Below are positions 6,857 through 15,253 of a stretch of DNA of 49,449 bases, piece by piece. Below the pieces are notes generated by a model, which made no database searches, was not told where the DNA came from, and saw only the letters and a list, made by a program, of their open reading frames with translations. The stretch comes from Candidatus Kuenenia stuttgartensis (lineage in GTDB: Bacteria > Planctomycetota > Planctomycetia > Planctomycetales > Planctomycetaceae), in NCBI GenBank assembly GCA_945861865.1, contig CAMAWN010000018.1:1-49449 (forward strand), in the 5' to 3' direction. Numbering within the stretch: position 1 is the first letter of the stretch; each line of letters starts with the position of its first letter. Position numbers and translations under genes: made by a program.

Positions 6857-8262
6857 GACGCGAACAACTCACGAATCGGTCGTCCGTCGGAGATGCGGTG
6901 CGGTCGCGCGGTCGTGTCGTGAATCTCCGTCATCGGGTCGATGCCGAAGCGTGAGAAAATTGTGGCCGTGAGATCGGCCGGGCTGACGGGATTCGTTTCG
7001 GGATACATCCCCAACTTGTCGCTCGAACCGTAAACGAAACCACCCTTCACGCCGCCACCAGCCAACAACACCGAGTAGCAATCAGGCCAGTGGTCGCGGC
7101 CGGCGTTCACGTTGATGCGCGGAGTGCGGCCGAACTCGCCCATTGCGACGACCAGCGTCGAATCGAGCAATCCGCGCTGGTCCAAGTCCTCGATCAACGC
7201 CGACAAACTTTGATCGGTTTGCGGCAAGAGATAGTGCTTGTGATGGAAGAAGTTGTTGGCATGCGCGTCCCAATTCTGACCTTGCTGACGGAAGTCGAAG
7301 ACATTGACGAACGGCACGCCCGCCTCGACCAGTCGCCGCGCGACGAGCAAGTTCTGCCCACGCATCGGTCGACCTTCGGCCATCGCGGATTGGCTGGTAT
7401 CACTGTTCACCGCCTCGGCCGGCTTGAATCCGTAACGGTCGCGAGTTGCCTGTGACTCCGCCGACAAGTCGAGCGCTCGCCGCAACGTCTCCGAACCGAG
7501 CAACGAATACGCCTTGTCGTAGAAAGCTCGCCACTGTCGTTCGGCCGAGTTACTCGCTGACAACTGACTTTCGAGCAGGCTGAGTAACCGCCGTCGATCA
7601 CCGACGCTCGCGAACGTCCGGCCATCGGGTGGCGTGAGCGAGCCGGCTCGGTAAGCCCGTTTCTCGACATCCACCGCGATCTGCAACGGATCAAATGCCG
7701 AACCGAGAAACCCGCCGCCTTGGCACGGCACATCGACGACGTTGTGAAACATGAACGGCAACGCCGCATGCGGCACGTCCAGCCCGCGCTCGCGCCACAG
7801 GTAGCTGCAGGTTGCTCCGACGCACGGATAGAACTGCGGGATCGGAGCGAACTCCTCGCGGTCCCCTTGCGGCGACTGCCGGCCGGTCAACATCTCGGTC
7901 GAAGCGGAATCGTGCAGCCGATTCTGATGATTCACGCTCCGCACAACGGCGACCTTGTGCATCACCTTCGCCATCTGCGGCAGATGCTCGGAGACCATCA
8001 CTCCCGGTGCTGACGACGCGATTGGTTGGAATTCACCACGCACGTCCGCCGGAGCATTCGGCTTCAAGTCGTAGGTGTCGAGATGACTCGGCCCGCCGTA
8101 GTAGAAGACGACGATGCAGGCTTTGATCTTAGCGGCCGTAGTCGGTTTCACATCGGCCAACGCCGACTGAGCACGCCACAAGCCCGATAACGACAACCCC
8201 AACCCACCGCTCGCGGAAGTCCGCAACAACTGGCGTCGAGTTTGCGGAAGCGTCTCGATCAT
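6853..8262 (-). CDS. DUF1501 protein, Tat-secreted
   Basis: The 469-residue protein belongs to DUF1501, a large planctomycete family within the alkaline phosphatase/sulfatase fold. It starts with a twin-arginine signal (RRQLLRTS, residues 9-16). The family block YYGGPSHLDTYDLKP follows, then SVNHQNRLHDSA, NWDAHANNF and MGEFGRTPRIN with GRDHWP. The conserved Asp and His residues suggest a metal site, but no function is established. The start at 8262 is set by the Tat signal; the open frame continues upstream without one. Many DUF1501 genes pair with DUF1549/DUF1553 genes; none is here. The TAG stop lies in a repeat foot. Confidence 0.9.
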   Translation of the reverse strand: MIETLPQTRRQLLRTSASGGLGLSLSGLWRAQSALADVKPTTAAKIKACIVVFYYGGPSHLDTYDLKPNAPADVRGEFQPIASSAPGVMVSEHLPQMAKVMHKVAVVRSVNHQNRLHDSASTEMLTGRQSPQGDREEFAPIPQFYPCVGATCSYLWRERGLDVPHAALPFMFHNVVDVPCQGGGFLGSAFDPLQIAVDVEKRAYRAGSLTPPDGRTFASVGDRRRLLSLLESQLSASNSAERQWRAFYDKAYSLLGSETLRRALDLSAESQATRDRYGFKPAEAVNSDTSQSAMAEGRPMRGQNLLVARRLVEAGVPFVNVFDFRQQGQNWDAHANNFFHHKHYLLPQTDQSLSALIEDLDQRGLLDSTLVVAMGEFGRTPRINVNAGRDHWPDCYSVLLAGGGVKGGFVYGSSDKLGMYPETNPVSPADLTATIFSRFGIDPMTEIHDTTARPHRISDGRPIRELFAS

Positions 8263-8332
8263 GGGTTCGCCTCGGATTTGAATCGCGTCTAGCTTTTCAT
8301 GGTCACGAGAATTCTGCAAGCCCGACTTACCA

Positions 8333-8388
8333 GCACGACGCGCAAGCGAGTGGTTGCTCGCGGACAATCACTCGCTTGCGCGTCGTGC
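8333..8388. repeat. Palindromic intergenic element with perfect 20-bp arms
   Basis: The arm GCACGACGCGCAAGCGAGTG is repeated exactly in inverted orientation around a 16-bp centre. The same consensus (CYAGC, a C/A, CGA, GCGC, GCGAG) recurs at 20437 and 42908, so this is a second family distinct from the GTAG type. It sits between the ubiX stop and the DUF1501 start, both minus strand. Confidence 0.9.
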
Positions 8389-8401
8389 GGATTTTGCGGG
8401 C

Positions 8402-9100
8402 TCACGTTTCGCTCCAGCGTTTGAACAAACGATGCGACACGCCAAGCTGATCGCAGATTCGGCCGACCACGAAATCGACCAAATCCAAAATGGACGTCGG
8501 CTCGTGATAGAAACCTGGCATCGCCGGTAGAATCACCGCTCCTGCATCGGCGAGTCGTTTCATGTTCTCAAGCTGAATGCTGCCGAGCGGCGTCTCGCGT
8601 GGGACGACAATCAGCTTACGACGTTCCTTCAAATGCACGTCCGCCGCGCGCTGAATCAAGTTCGTCGATTGGCCGCTGGCGATGCTCGCCAGCGTCCCCA
8701 TCGAGCACGGGCAAACCACCATTCCACCGGTCGGGAATGAACCGCTGGCAATCCCCGCTCGAAAATCCTGGAAGTGGTGGTAGACCAGTTCGCCCTGTGG
8801 ACCGTCTTCGTAGATCGAGCTGATCGCCGCGCCGGCTTCCGGCAACAAGCGGCTGAGTTGGCTATCGTCAACGAGCACCGAATCACTCACCAGTAACCGC
8901 TGCGGATCGAAGTTGTTCAGGTCCACGCGGATGCCCAACTCGTGGTCCAGCACCTCGGCTCCCGACGGGCTGATTGTCACATGCACGCGCCGGCCTGAGT
9001 TCACCAGCACCTGCAACAACCGCGTCGCGTAAATCGAACCGCTGGCTCCGGTGATCGCAACGACCAGATCAGGAGACTTGGGCTCTGAAGCTGCGGTCAT
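8402..9100 (-). CDS. ubiX: Flavin prenyltransferase, UbiX/Pad1 family
   Basis: UbiX joins a dimethylallyl group to FMN to make prenyl-FMN, the cofactor of UbiD decarboxylases. The 232-residue protein shows the phosphate-binding [15 protein letters not shown] at the start, [20 protein letters not shown] in the middle, and [22 protein letters not shown] and [12 protein letters not shown] near the C-terminus, all classic UbiX blocks. The ATG at 9100 overlaps the menG stop as ATGA and GGAGAG precedes it. Together with menG and the ubiD-like gene this makes a quinone cluster; in a futalosine-pathway organism the gene would be called mqnM. Confidence 0.93.
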   Translation of the reverse strand: MTAASEPKSPDLVVAITGASGSIYATRLLQVLVNSGRRVHVTISPSGAEVLDHELGIRVDLNNFDPQRLLVSDSVLVDDSQLSRLLPEAGAAISSIYEDGPQGELVYHHFQDFRAGIASGSFPTGGMVVCPCSMGTLASIASGQSTNLIQRAADVHLKERRKLIVVPRETPLGSIQLENMKRLADAGAVILPAMPGFYHEPTSILDLVDFVVGRICDQLGVSHRLFKRWSET

Positions 9101-9819
9101 GGCTTCTCTCCGAGATGAATCGTCGCGATGCCGAACGTCAGCGGCTTCCAAACAATGTTGTGCAATCCGGCCTGCCGCATCAAATCGGCCAACGCTTCGC
9201 CTTGCGGAAACTCGCTGACCGACTGCGGCAAATAGTTGTACGCCGCCTGCTGATTCCGCATCAGCACTTGACCGATCCTCGGCAGCACGTTGCGGAAATA
9301 CCAGAGGTAAACGGCTCGGAACAGCCGATTGGTGGGGGTCGAGAACTCCAGTACAACGACTTTACCGCCCGACTGACAAACACGAGTCATCTCGCTCAGC
9401 CCGACGTCCGTTTGCGTGACGTTGCGCAACCCGAAGGCGACCGAGACGATTTGAAATTGATCGTCGGCAAACGGCAGATGTTGAGTGTCCGCCTCGACGA
9501 ACTGCATCTGCTCGGGACTGGCAACGCCTCGCACACGCGACCACTTTTCCCGCGCGAGCGCCAGCATTTCGTGCGTGAAATCCGAGCCGACAACCGACAC
9601 GCGCCGACCGCTCGCTCGCCAATAGGCCAGCGCCAGATCGCCTGTCCCCGTGCAAACGTCAAGCACCGGAGCCGCACCCGTCGGTCGAGCCAGCCGCACC
9701 GCTCGCCACCGCCAATAGACGTCGGTGCCACCCGACAACAGATGATTCAGGAAGTCGTAACGAGCCGAAATCTCACCGAACATCCGGCGAACACGATTCT
9801 CCGACTTATCGACCGTCAT
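9097..9819 (-). CDS. menG: Demethylmenaquinone/ubiquinone C-methyltransferase
   Basis: MenG/UbiE adds the ring methyl group in menaquinone or ubiquinone synthesis. The 240-residue protein has the family N-terminus ([21 protein letters not shown]), the SAM motif [50 protein letters not shown] and [10 protein letters not shown]. Because planctomycetes use menaquinone, menG is the better name; this is inference from the group. The stop codon overlaps the ubiX start, so the two are translationally coupled. A GGGAAG ribosome site lies about 9 nt upstream of the ATG, and a half palindrome lies 18 bp upstream. Confidence 0.93.
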   Translation of the reverse strand: MTVDKSENRVRRMFGEISARYDFLNHLLSGGTDVYWRWRAVRLARPTGAAPVLDVCTGTGDLALAYWRASGRRVSVVGSDFTHEMLALAREKWSRVRGVASPEQMQFVEADTQHLPFADDQFQIVSVAFGLRNVTQTDVGLSEMTRVCQSGGKVVVLEFSTPTNRLFRAVYLWYFRNVLPRIGQVLMRNQQAAYNYLPQSVSEFPQGEALADLMRQAGLHNIVWKPLTFGIATIHLGEKP

Positions 9820-9836
9820 AGGATTCGCTTCCCAAC

Positions 9837-9861
9837 GTGGGGCAGGTTTTCAACCTGCCGG
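9837..9861. repeat. Half unit of the GTGGGGCAGG palindrome
   Basis: GTGGGGCAGG, the loop TTTTCAA and CCTGCC match the left half of the element at 5704 exactly. No second half follows. It lies in the ubiD-menG gap, just before the menG ribosome site. Confidence 0.8.
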
Positions 9862-9904
9862 TGTCTCGACCAAGATCCATCTAACCGCAATCGCTCGCGC
9901 CGAT

Positions 9905-11410
9905 TCACAACCCAAACTCCGGCCAGCGCGATTGCAGCCGTTGCTCGATCTCCACCGTCCAGCGCAACGGTTGAGTGACTCGCGCCGTGCCGGCTTCGCT
10001 CGGCAACTTGCGAGTCGCATCCATGCCGAGCTTCCGCCCGATGCCGCGAACCGCTGTCGCGTGATCAAGCGGGTCCGCCGGACCGTCCCACAGAATCAAG
10101 TCGCGAGTCGGATCGGCATGAGCCGCAACGCTCGACCAGACGGCATTCTCATCGCGCACATCGACGTCGTCATCCACCACGATCAACATCTTCGCGGTCG
10201 CAACTCGCGGCAACGACCACAGCGCGTGCATCACCTTGCGAGCTTGCTGGGAGTACGTCTTGCGGATGCTGGCGAACACGACATGCCGACTCGCCCCCGT
10301 GAACGGCCAACGCCACTCGACCAACTCCGGAATCCACAAACGCGCAAGCGGCAGCAGCAATCGCTCGCACGCTCGGTCCAGCCAATGACATTCCGACGGA
10401 GCCGGCCCCGGAACCATCACAGGAAAAACCGGGTTCGCGCGATGCGTGATGGCCGTGACTCGCATCAACGGCAGCGATTCGCTCGGCCCGAAGAATCCTG
10501 TCTCGCGACTGATCGGCCCGGCGGATTCGAACGCCGCTTGCGGGTCAACAAAACCTTCGATCACGATCTCGGCCGACGCTGGAACCGTCAACGGCACAGA
10601 TCGAGCCGCGACCAACTCGACCGGTCGATTTCGCAAGAATCCCGCGAAGACGAGCGGATCCGTTCGTCCCGGCAACGGTGCCCACGAAGCCACCGATGTG
10701 ATCGGATCGCCCCCCAACACGATGGCCACCGGCATCTGCTGCCCGCGCGAACCATACTCGACCAGCAACGACCACAACTCTGATGTTTCATCGCCATGAA
10801 TCAGCAACCCGTCTCGTCCGCGCACTTCCAGCGGCACAACGCAGACATGTCGCCGCGCATCGCCCGACTCGTTTTGTGGTGCGGGCGTCTCGCCTGTACC
10901 AATCGGAGGGCTTGTGTGCAACTGCCCCCAAGTGATCGTCGGCGCTGCATCGCCCGGCCACATCGTCAGTGCGGGAAGTTCAGCGAGGTTCACGTCGCGA
11001 CCGAGCTTGACCACTTGCTGACACAAGCCCGTCTTCACGACCGTCGGAGGCCATTGAGACAACTCAGCCAAACGCGGCAACAACTTCCAAGTGTCGAGTT
11101 TTCCTCGCGGCAACGAGATCGACAACCAATCGTCGATGCGCTGCGACAACGCATCCAATGAACTCGCACCAAACGTGGCCGACAACCGCCGAGGGCTGCC
11201 CAACAGATTTGTGACGACCGGAATCGTCTGCCCACGCACATGATCGAAGAGCACCGCCGGGCCACCTTGATCGCTTCGCAGACGATCTGTGATCGCGGCG
11301 ATCTCATACACGGCATCCACTTCGGCGGAGACGCGCACGAACTCACGCACGTCGTGCCACTGAGCCAGCCAGTCCGCCAGATGATCGCTCGCCATGTCTC
11401 CGCTCGTCAT
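9905..11410 (-). CDS. UbiD-family decarboxylase, divergent active site
   Basis: The 501-residue protein is UbiD-like over its length (DWLAQWHDVREFVRVSAEVD, VVKTGLCQQVVKLGRDVNLAELPALTMWPGDAAP, PVAIVLGGDP, MVPGPAPSECHWLD, KMLIVVDDDVDVRD). UbiD enzymes use prenyl-FMN to decarboxylate aromatic acids; next to ubiX and menG this one would act in quinone synthesis (mqnL if futalosine-type). Two key blocks differ from the norm. The region that usually carries N-x-G-x-Y-R is replaced by a stretch containing GTGETPAPQN, encoded by a repeat fragment. The EGPFG[ED]xTG block reads AGPISRETG (residues 297-305). Activity is therefore uncertain. An alternative start is ATG 11395. Confidence 0.8.
   Translation of the reverse strand: MTSGDMASDHLADWLAQWHDVREFVRVSAEVDAVYEIAAITDRLRSDQGGPAVLFDHVRGQTIPVVTNLLGSPRRLSATFGASSLDALSQRIDDWLSISLPRGKLDTWKLLPRLAELSQWPPTVVKTGLCQQVVKLGRDVNLAELPALTMWPGDAAPTITWGQLHTSPPIGTGETPAPQNESGDARRHVCVVPLEVRGRDGLLIHGDETSELWSLLVEYGSRGQQMPVAIVLGGDPITSVASWAPLPGRTDPLVFAGFLRNRPVELVAARSVPLTVPASAEIVIEGFVDPQAAFESAGPISRETGFFGPSESLPLMRVTAITHRANPVFPVMVPGPAPSECHWLDRACERLLLPLARLWIPELVEWRWPFTGASRHVVFASIRKTYSQQARKVMHALWSLPRVATAKMLIVVDDDVDVRDENAVWSSVAAHADPTRDLILWDGPADPLDHATAVRGIGRKLGMDATRKLPSEAGTARVTQPLRWTVEIEQRLQSRWPEFGL
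10876..10900. repeat. Repeat fragment in frame inside the ubiD-like gene
   Basis: The segment GTGGTGCGGGCGTCTCGCCT followed by GTACC matches one half of the GTAG-type element at 4859 (core GGCGTCTCGCC). It is read on the minus strand as residues GTGETPAP without breaking the frame. Confidence 0.65.
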
Positions 11411-11439
11411 TCAACGGCGTGTTGCCGAAGCGCGGAGTT

Positions 11440-11463
11440 GTAGAACCGGCACTCTTGCCCGTC
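11440..11463. repeat. Degenerate single REP-like unit with GTAG foot
   Basis: GTAG is followed by CCGGCACTCTTGCC, resembling the perfect palindrome at 29099 (same CTCTTGCCCGTC core). It lies between the ubiD-like start and the stop of the coiled-coil gene, both minus strand. Confidence 0.55.
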
Positions 11464-11478
11464 AAAGAGCGGCGCGGA

Positions 11479-11760
11479 TTAGTCTTGTTCCATCCGCATC
11501 TTCAGCTCGTCGCGCTCCTTGCGGGTGACTTCCAGATCGAACATCAGGTACTTGATGTCGAGCCGCAGTTGCGAAAGAGCCTCTTGGACCAACGCCAGAA
11601 TCCGACGACGGCGGCGAACCGATTCGACGACTCGGCTGTACGCCGTCTCCAAATCCTTCTGCAGCGGCTCGGGGAGGTCAGCGATCTTTTGAGCGAGATC
11701 AACTAACTCGCGAGGCAAGTCGCTCTCTCCGGAGTCAGGAAATCGTGGTGTGGCGGTCAT
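11479..11760 (-). CDS. Small coiled-coil protein of unknown function
   Basis: The 93-residue protein is not one I can assign. It has a short polar N-terminus (MTATPRFPDSGESDLP) and then an almost continuous charged helix with heptad-like leucines (ELVDLAQKIADLPEPLQKDL, VRRRRRILALVQEALSQLRL, FDLEVTRKERDELKMRMEQ), so a coiled coil is likely. The basic run VRRRRR could bind nucleic acid, which is speculation. The open frame extends upstream to 11829, but the ATG at 11760 gives the cleaner protein. It precedes the ubiD-like gene by about 70 bp on the same strand. Confidence 0.65.
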   Translation of the reverse strand: MTATPRFPDSGESDLPRELVDLAQKIADLPEPLQKDLETAYSRVVESVRRRRRILALVQEALSQLRLDIKYLMFDLEVTRKERDELKMRMEQD

Positions 11761-12107
11761 TTTGGGGATGCTCCTGAAGTTGTTCCGGCAGGAAGTCTTC
11801 AGATTTTGTGCCGCTAAGTGTGATTCCACAAGCAGAAATCCAAAACTCTTTGATGGGATTGGAGTTGTGAGTTGCGGAACGTCACGAGTCCGAATATGTC
11901 AGTCGCAACGATTGGCGCGGAGCTCCTCTTGGTTCGTTTCGCAAACGCTAGTAGAGTCCGCCACTTACAGCAAAAAATCAGGGTGCGACGCGCTTGCCGA
12001 GTGTTCAATGCTGTGGCAAGAAAAGCGACACAGGCGCGTTTCACAAAGCCAACAAATTCCAACCGGCGGAAGTCCGGTTGTTCCGGTTGCGTAAAGTCGT
12101 AAAGTCC
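11761..12107. other. Divergent intergenic region with a hairpin before the 12108 gene
   Basis: About 350 bases, visibly more AT-rich than the neighbours, between divergent genes. No open frame here has family features. Just before the next gene, CAACCGG (12060-12066) pairs with CCGGTTG (12074-12080) over a 7-nt loop; it ends 27 bp before the ATG and could be regulatory. No ribosome site or promoter is clear. Confidence 0.4.
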
Positions 12108-15100
12108 ATGGACGGATTGAACACGCAGAAAGCGTTGTTACCGATCGCTGGTCGGCCAAATCGTTGGCTGGCTCACGGGATGGCGTTGTTGCTCAGCTTG
12201 GCTTCCGCACTCACCGCGCTGGCGGACGAACACATTGAAGGCTTTGAAGACGATCAGCCTTCCTGGAAGCTCCGACAGGCAGGCAGCACGTTGGAGAAAA
12301 GCTCTCAGCAGACTCGACTGACCAACTCGAAGTTGGCCTACCGAGGCAACGGTGCCGAACAGTTTGTGTTGCGGGCCACGAGTGGGCCGACCCAACTTGT
12401 GCTCGATCACAAGCTGCCGGTGGCTCAGGCGATCGACGATCTGAAACTCAAGTTGAATGTGCGAGCGACCGGCGGTGCGGTTCGCATCGGACTGCGAGTC
12501 GTCTTCCCTCGGCAGAACGATCCGAGAGCTCCCGCTAAGCAACTCAAGACCGTGATGTACGGTGACTCGTACTCCAAAGTCGGAAGCTGGCAAGAGCTGA
12601 AGGTCGGCACATCGATCAAGGCGTTGCAGGAGGAGAAGCGTCGGCTGCGTGCCGAGCTGCGGCCCACGACGCTCGACTTGGATCAGGCGGTTGTGGACCG
12701 CGTCGTTTTGGAACTGTCGCTCGATTCCGGAAAGACCGAGTTGCTGGTGGACGAACTCCGCTTCGGACCGTTCGTGAAGCCTATCGCTCAAGGGAACATT
12801 CCGCTTGTTCAGAATACCGAGGACGTTGCCCGCTGGCCGGTGTCATTTCAGTTAGATCGTTTGTCGGTGAACGGGAAACCGTTTTTCCTCCGCATGCTGC
12901 CGTATCACGGTGAGCGTGTGGAGGACTTGCGCGACGCAGGGTTCAATGTCATCTGGATTCCAGAAGCGGGTGACGTGGACTTGCAGCGATCGCTGAAACA
13001 GCAAGGACTCTGGGCGATTGCCGCGCCGCCGCAACTGCGAGGCTCGACGGGCAGTCCGCTCAACCACGAGTCCGCCGGGTTGCTGCCGATTCCGCACGAA
13101 TGGGACAACCTGCTGGCCTGGAATTTGGGAGTCGCCGTCTCTCCGGAGGCGCAGCGCAACGTGTTGCAGTGGGTCTCGCAGGTGAAAAGCGCCGACCGCG
13201 AACGGCATCGTCCAATCATGATCGACGTCACTGGCAACGAGCGAATTTACTCGCGAAATACGGAGATGCTGGGAACCAGCCGGCACATGTTCAACTCGAC
13301 GATGTCGTTCAAGACTTACCGTGAGTCATTGGACCAGCATCGCAAGTTGGCGCGGCCGGGAACGTTTTTATTCACTTGGCTACCCACCGAGCCGATGCCG
13401 GACGTCGCGCAGCAGCGGCAAGCAGCCGGGCGGATTCCGATCATCATCGAGCCGGAGCAGATCTTTTTGGGAGCACACAGCGCACTCGCCGCCGGATGTC
13501 GTGGGCTGGGCTTTTCGTTGAGCGAACCGCTCGATGCGAAAACTCCGGGAGCCTCCGAACGGCGACTCGCGATTGCGCTGGTCAACCTCGAACTGATGCT
13601 GCTGGAAGACTTCCTCGCCACCGGAACGCTGGTCGAGCAACGTCCTTTCGCGATCACGGCGCCGTCAGGCTCGGGCATCAAATCGCATGATGTCGCGTTT
13701 CGGAATTCAGCGATTTCACGAGCGGACAAAGAGGCAAGACTCGCGGCGTACAAGTCAGATGTGCTCCGCGAGCGCCGCATCCGCAGCGAGCTGGAGGCGG
13801 CCGTGTTCCGCACCGACAAAGCGACGCTGTTGTTGCCGATTTGGTACGAAGACGACGCACAATTTGTGCCTGGCCAACTCGCCGCGCCGGGCGCGACGAT
13901 CGAAGTCGCCAGCGTCCCCGAAACCGCGTTCGCCTACGAAGTCACTCCCACGCGCGTCGAGTGCCTGGACAGCGAACCGATCCCGGGTGGACGCCGAGTC
14001 AAACTGAAAACGTTCGACACCACCGCCGCGATCATCGTCACGTCCGATCACAGCGTGATCGCAGATCTGAAGCGCAAGATGGAAACCATGCAGGCCCAGA
14101 GCGCCCGCAATTGGATCGAGCTGGCTAAGGCGAAACTCAACCGCGTGCGGATCGCCGACGACGAGCTGACGAAGCTTGAAGCCGGACAGCCGGATGCTCC
14201 GAAGTTGTTGGCGGAGGCGCGACGCATGATTCAAAAGGCGGAGGGCATCTTCCCAGGCGATGCGCTCGAGCGTGCGATCGCGCAGGCTCGTGAAGCTGGC
14301 CAGCGCAAGTCGCCGAACTCCGCGGATGTCGTGCAACTTCGCAAGCGGTTCGACGAGGCGGCGCGATACAGCCAAACGGCGTTGCAGTCGTTGCGCATCT
14401 TGCAGAAGGCACATTGGGAGACGGCGACCCATCGCTTGAAGTCGCCGGTTGGCAGTCCGCACACGCTTTGTTTTCAGACGCTGCCGGATCATTGGCGATT
14501 GATCGCCAAGCTCGGCAAGTCGGCGACGCGGGCCTCCGAGAATCTGCTGACGGAAGGGGACTTCGAAGTGCTCGACTTCCCAGTGTTGTCGCGGTCCGGT
14601 TGGCAATCCGTCCCGACGACATTGCCGACAGGAGTCCGTGCTGCCGTCCAAATCCTGACCGCGACAGGACGAGACAGCCGTTGTCTACGACTCGTGGCGG
14701 CACCCGACACAAACAACGATCCGCCCAGCATGCTTGATGTGGCACCGATCACGTTGACCGCTCCGCCAATCGCGGTGCGGGCCGGCCAAGTGCTGCACGT
14801 CAGCGGTTGGGTCCGTGTCGCCTCAGCGATCACCGGCAGTTTTGATGGCGTGACACTGAGCGACAACCTCACTGGCCGCTCCGGCGCGTGGCGCTGGCAG
14901 GAAAAACGCGAATGGCAACGCTTCGAAATGCTGCGAGAAGCCTACCAAGATGGACCGTTCGTTCTGACGATCACTCTGCACGGCCTGGGCGACGTTCAAT
15001 TCGATGACTTGGAAGTGATCGCGCACGATCCACCAGGAGAGTCGCAGCTCGCCACTCACACGGAATCGGCAACGGAACCCGATTCGAAAGCCGGCCGTTT

Positions 15101-15146
15101 CGATTTCTGGAAGTACGTGCCGAAGCTCCCGCAACGCACGAAGTGA
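12108..15146 (+). CDS. Large secreted protein with glycosidase-like TIM-barrel segment
   Basis: I do not recognise this 1012-residue protein as a named family. It begins with a hydrophobic signal (MALLLSLASALTALADE, about residues 24-40). An N-terminal beta-rich region (about 40-240) looks like a carbohydrate-binding sandwich. The next part (VNGKPFFLRMLPYHGERVEDLRDAGFNVIWIPEAG, about 255-290) is typical of glycoside hydrolase barrels of the GH2/GH5/GH42 kind. A helical stretch follows (about 690-790, RKMETMQAQSARNWIELAKA), then a C-terminal sandwich (VRAGQVLHVSGWVRVAS, DVQFDDLEVI). Catalytic acids cannot be assigned. The ATG has no strong ribosome site; an earlier in-frame ATG (11994) gives a non-signal extension. 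Confidence 0.7.
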   Translation: MDGLNTQKALLPIAGRPNRWLAHGMALLLSLASALTALADEHIEGFEDDQPSWKLRQAGSTLEKSSQQTRLTNSKLAYRGNGAEQFVLRATSGPTQLVLDHKLPVAQAIDDLKLKLNVRATGGAVRIGLRVVFPRQNDPRAPAKQLKTVMYGDSYSKVGSWQELKVGTSIKALQEEKRRLRAELRPTTLDLDQAVVDRVVLELSLDSGKTELLVDELRFGPFVKPIAQGNIPLVQNTEDVARWPVSFQLDRLSVNGKPFFLRMLPYHGERVEDLRDAGFNVIWIPEAGDVDLQRSLKQQGLWAIAAPPQLRGSTGSPLNHESAGLLPIPHEWDNLLAWNLGVAVSPEAQRNVLQWVSQVKSADRERHRPIMIDVTGNERIYSRNTEMLGTSRHMFNSTMSFKTYRESLDQHRKLARPGTFLFTWLPTEPMPDVAQQRQAAGRIPIIIEPEQIFLGAHSALAAGCRGLGFSLSEPLDAKTPGASERRLAIALVNLELMLLEDFLATGTLVEQRPFAITAPSGSGIKSHDVAFRNSAISRADKEARLAAYKSDVLRERRIRSELEAAVFRTDKATLLLPIWYEDDAQFVPGQLAAPGATIEVASVPETAFAYEVTPTRVECLDSEPIPGGRRVKLKTFDTTAAIIVTSDHSVIADLKRKMETMQAQSARNWIELAKAKLNRVRIADDELTKLEAGQPDAPKLLAEARRMIQKAEGIFPGDALERAIAQAREAGQRKSPNSADVVQLRKRFDEAARYSQTALQSLRILQKAHWETATHRLKSPVGSPHTLCFQTLPDHWRLIAKLGKSATRASENLLTEGDFEVLDFPVLSRSGWQSVPTTLPTGVRAAVQILTATGRDSRCLRLVAAPDTNNDPPSMLDVAPITLTAPPIAVRAGQVLHVSGWVRVASAITGSFDGVTLSDNLTGRSGAWRWQEKREWQRFEMLREAYQDGPFVLTITLHGLGDVQFDDLEVIAHDPPGESQLATHTESATEPDSKAGRFDFWKYVPKLPQRTK

Positions 15147-15253
15147 GATAGCGGAACGTCGAGACGTGGTTGACCGGCTTGCGCGCAGGGCCGTACATTC
15201 CGGCCGAACTTTCGATTCCTGTTGTGCCGACTCGGCCTGCCGCGCAGCTCACC

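Noticed and set aside
11814..12062. 82-residue minus-strand frame in the AT-richer gap
   Set aside because: No ribosome site or recognisable domain, and an equally long frame exists on the other strand.
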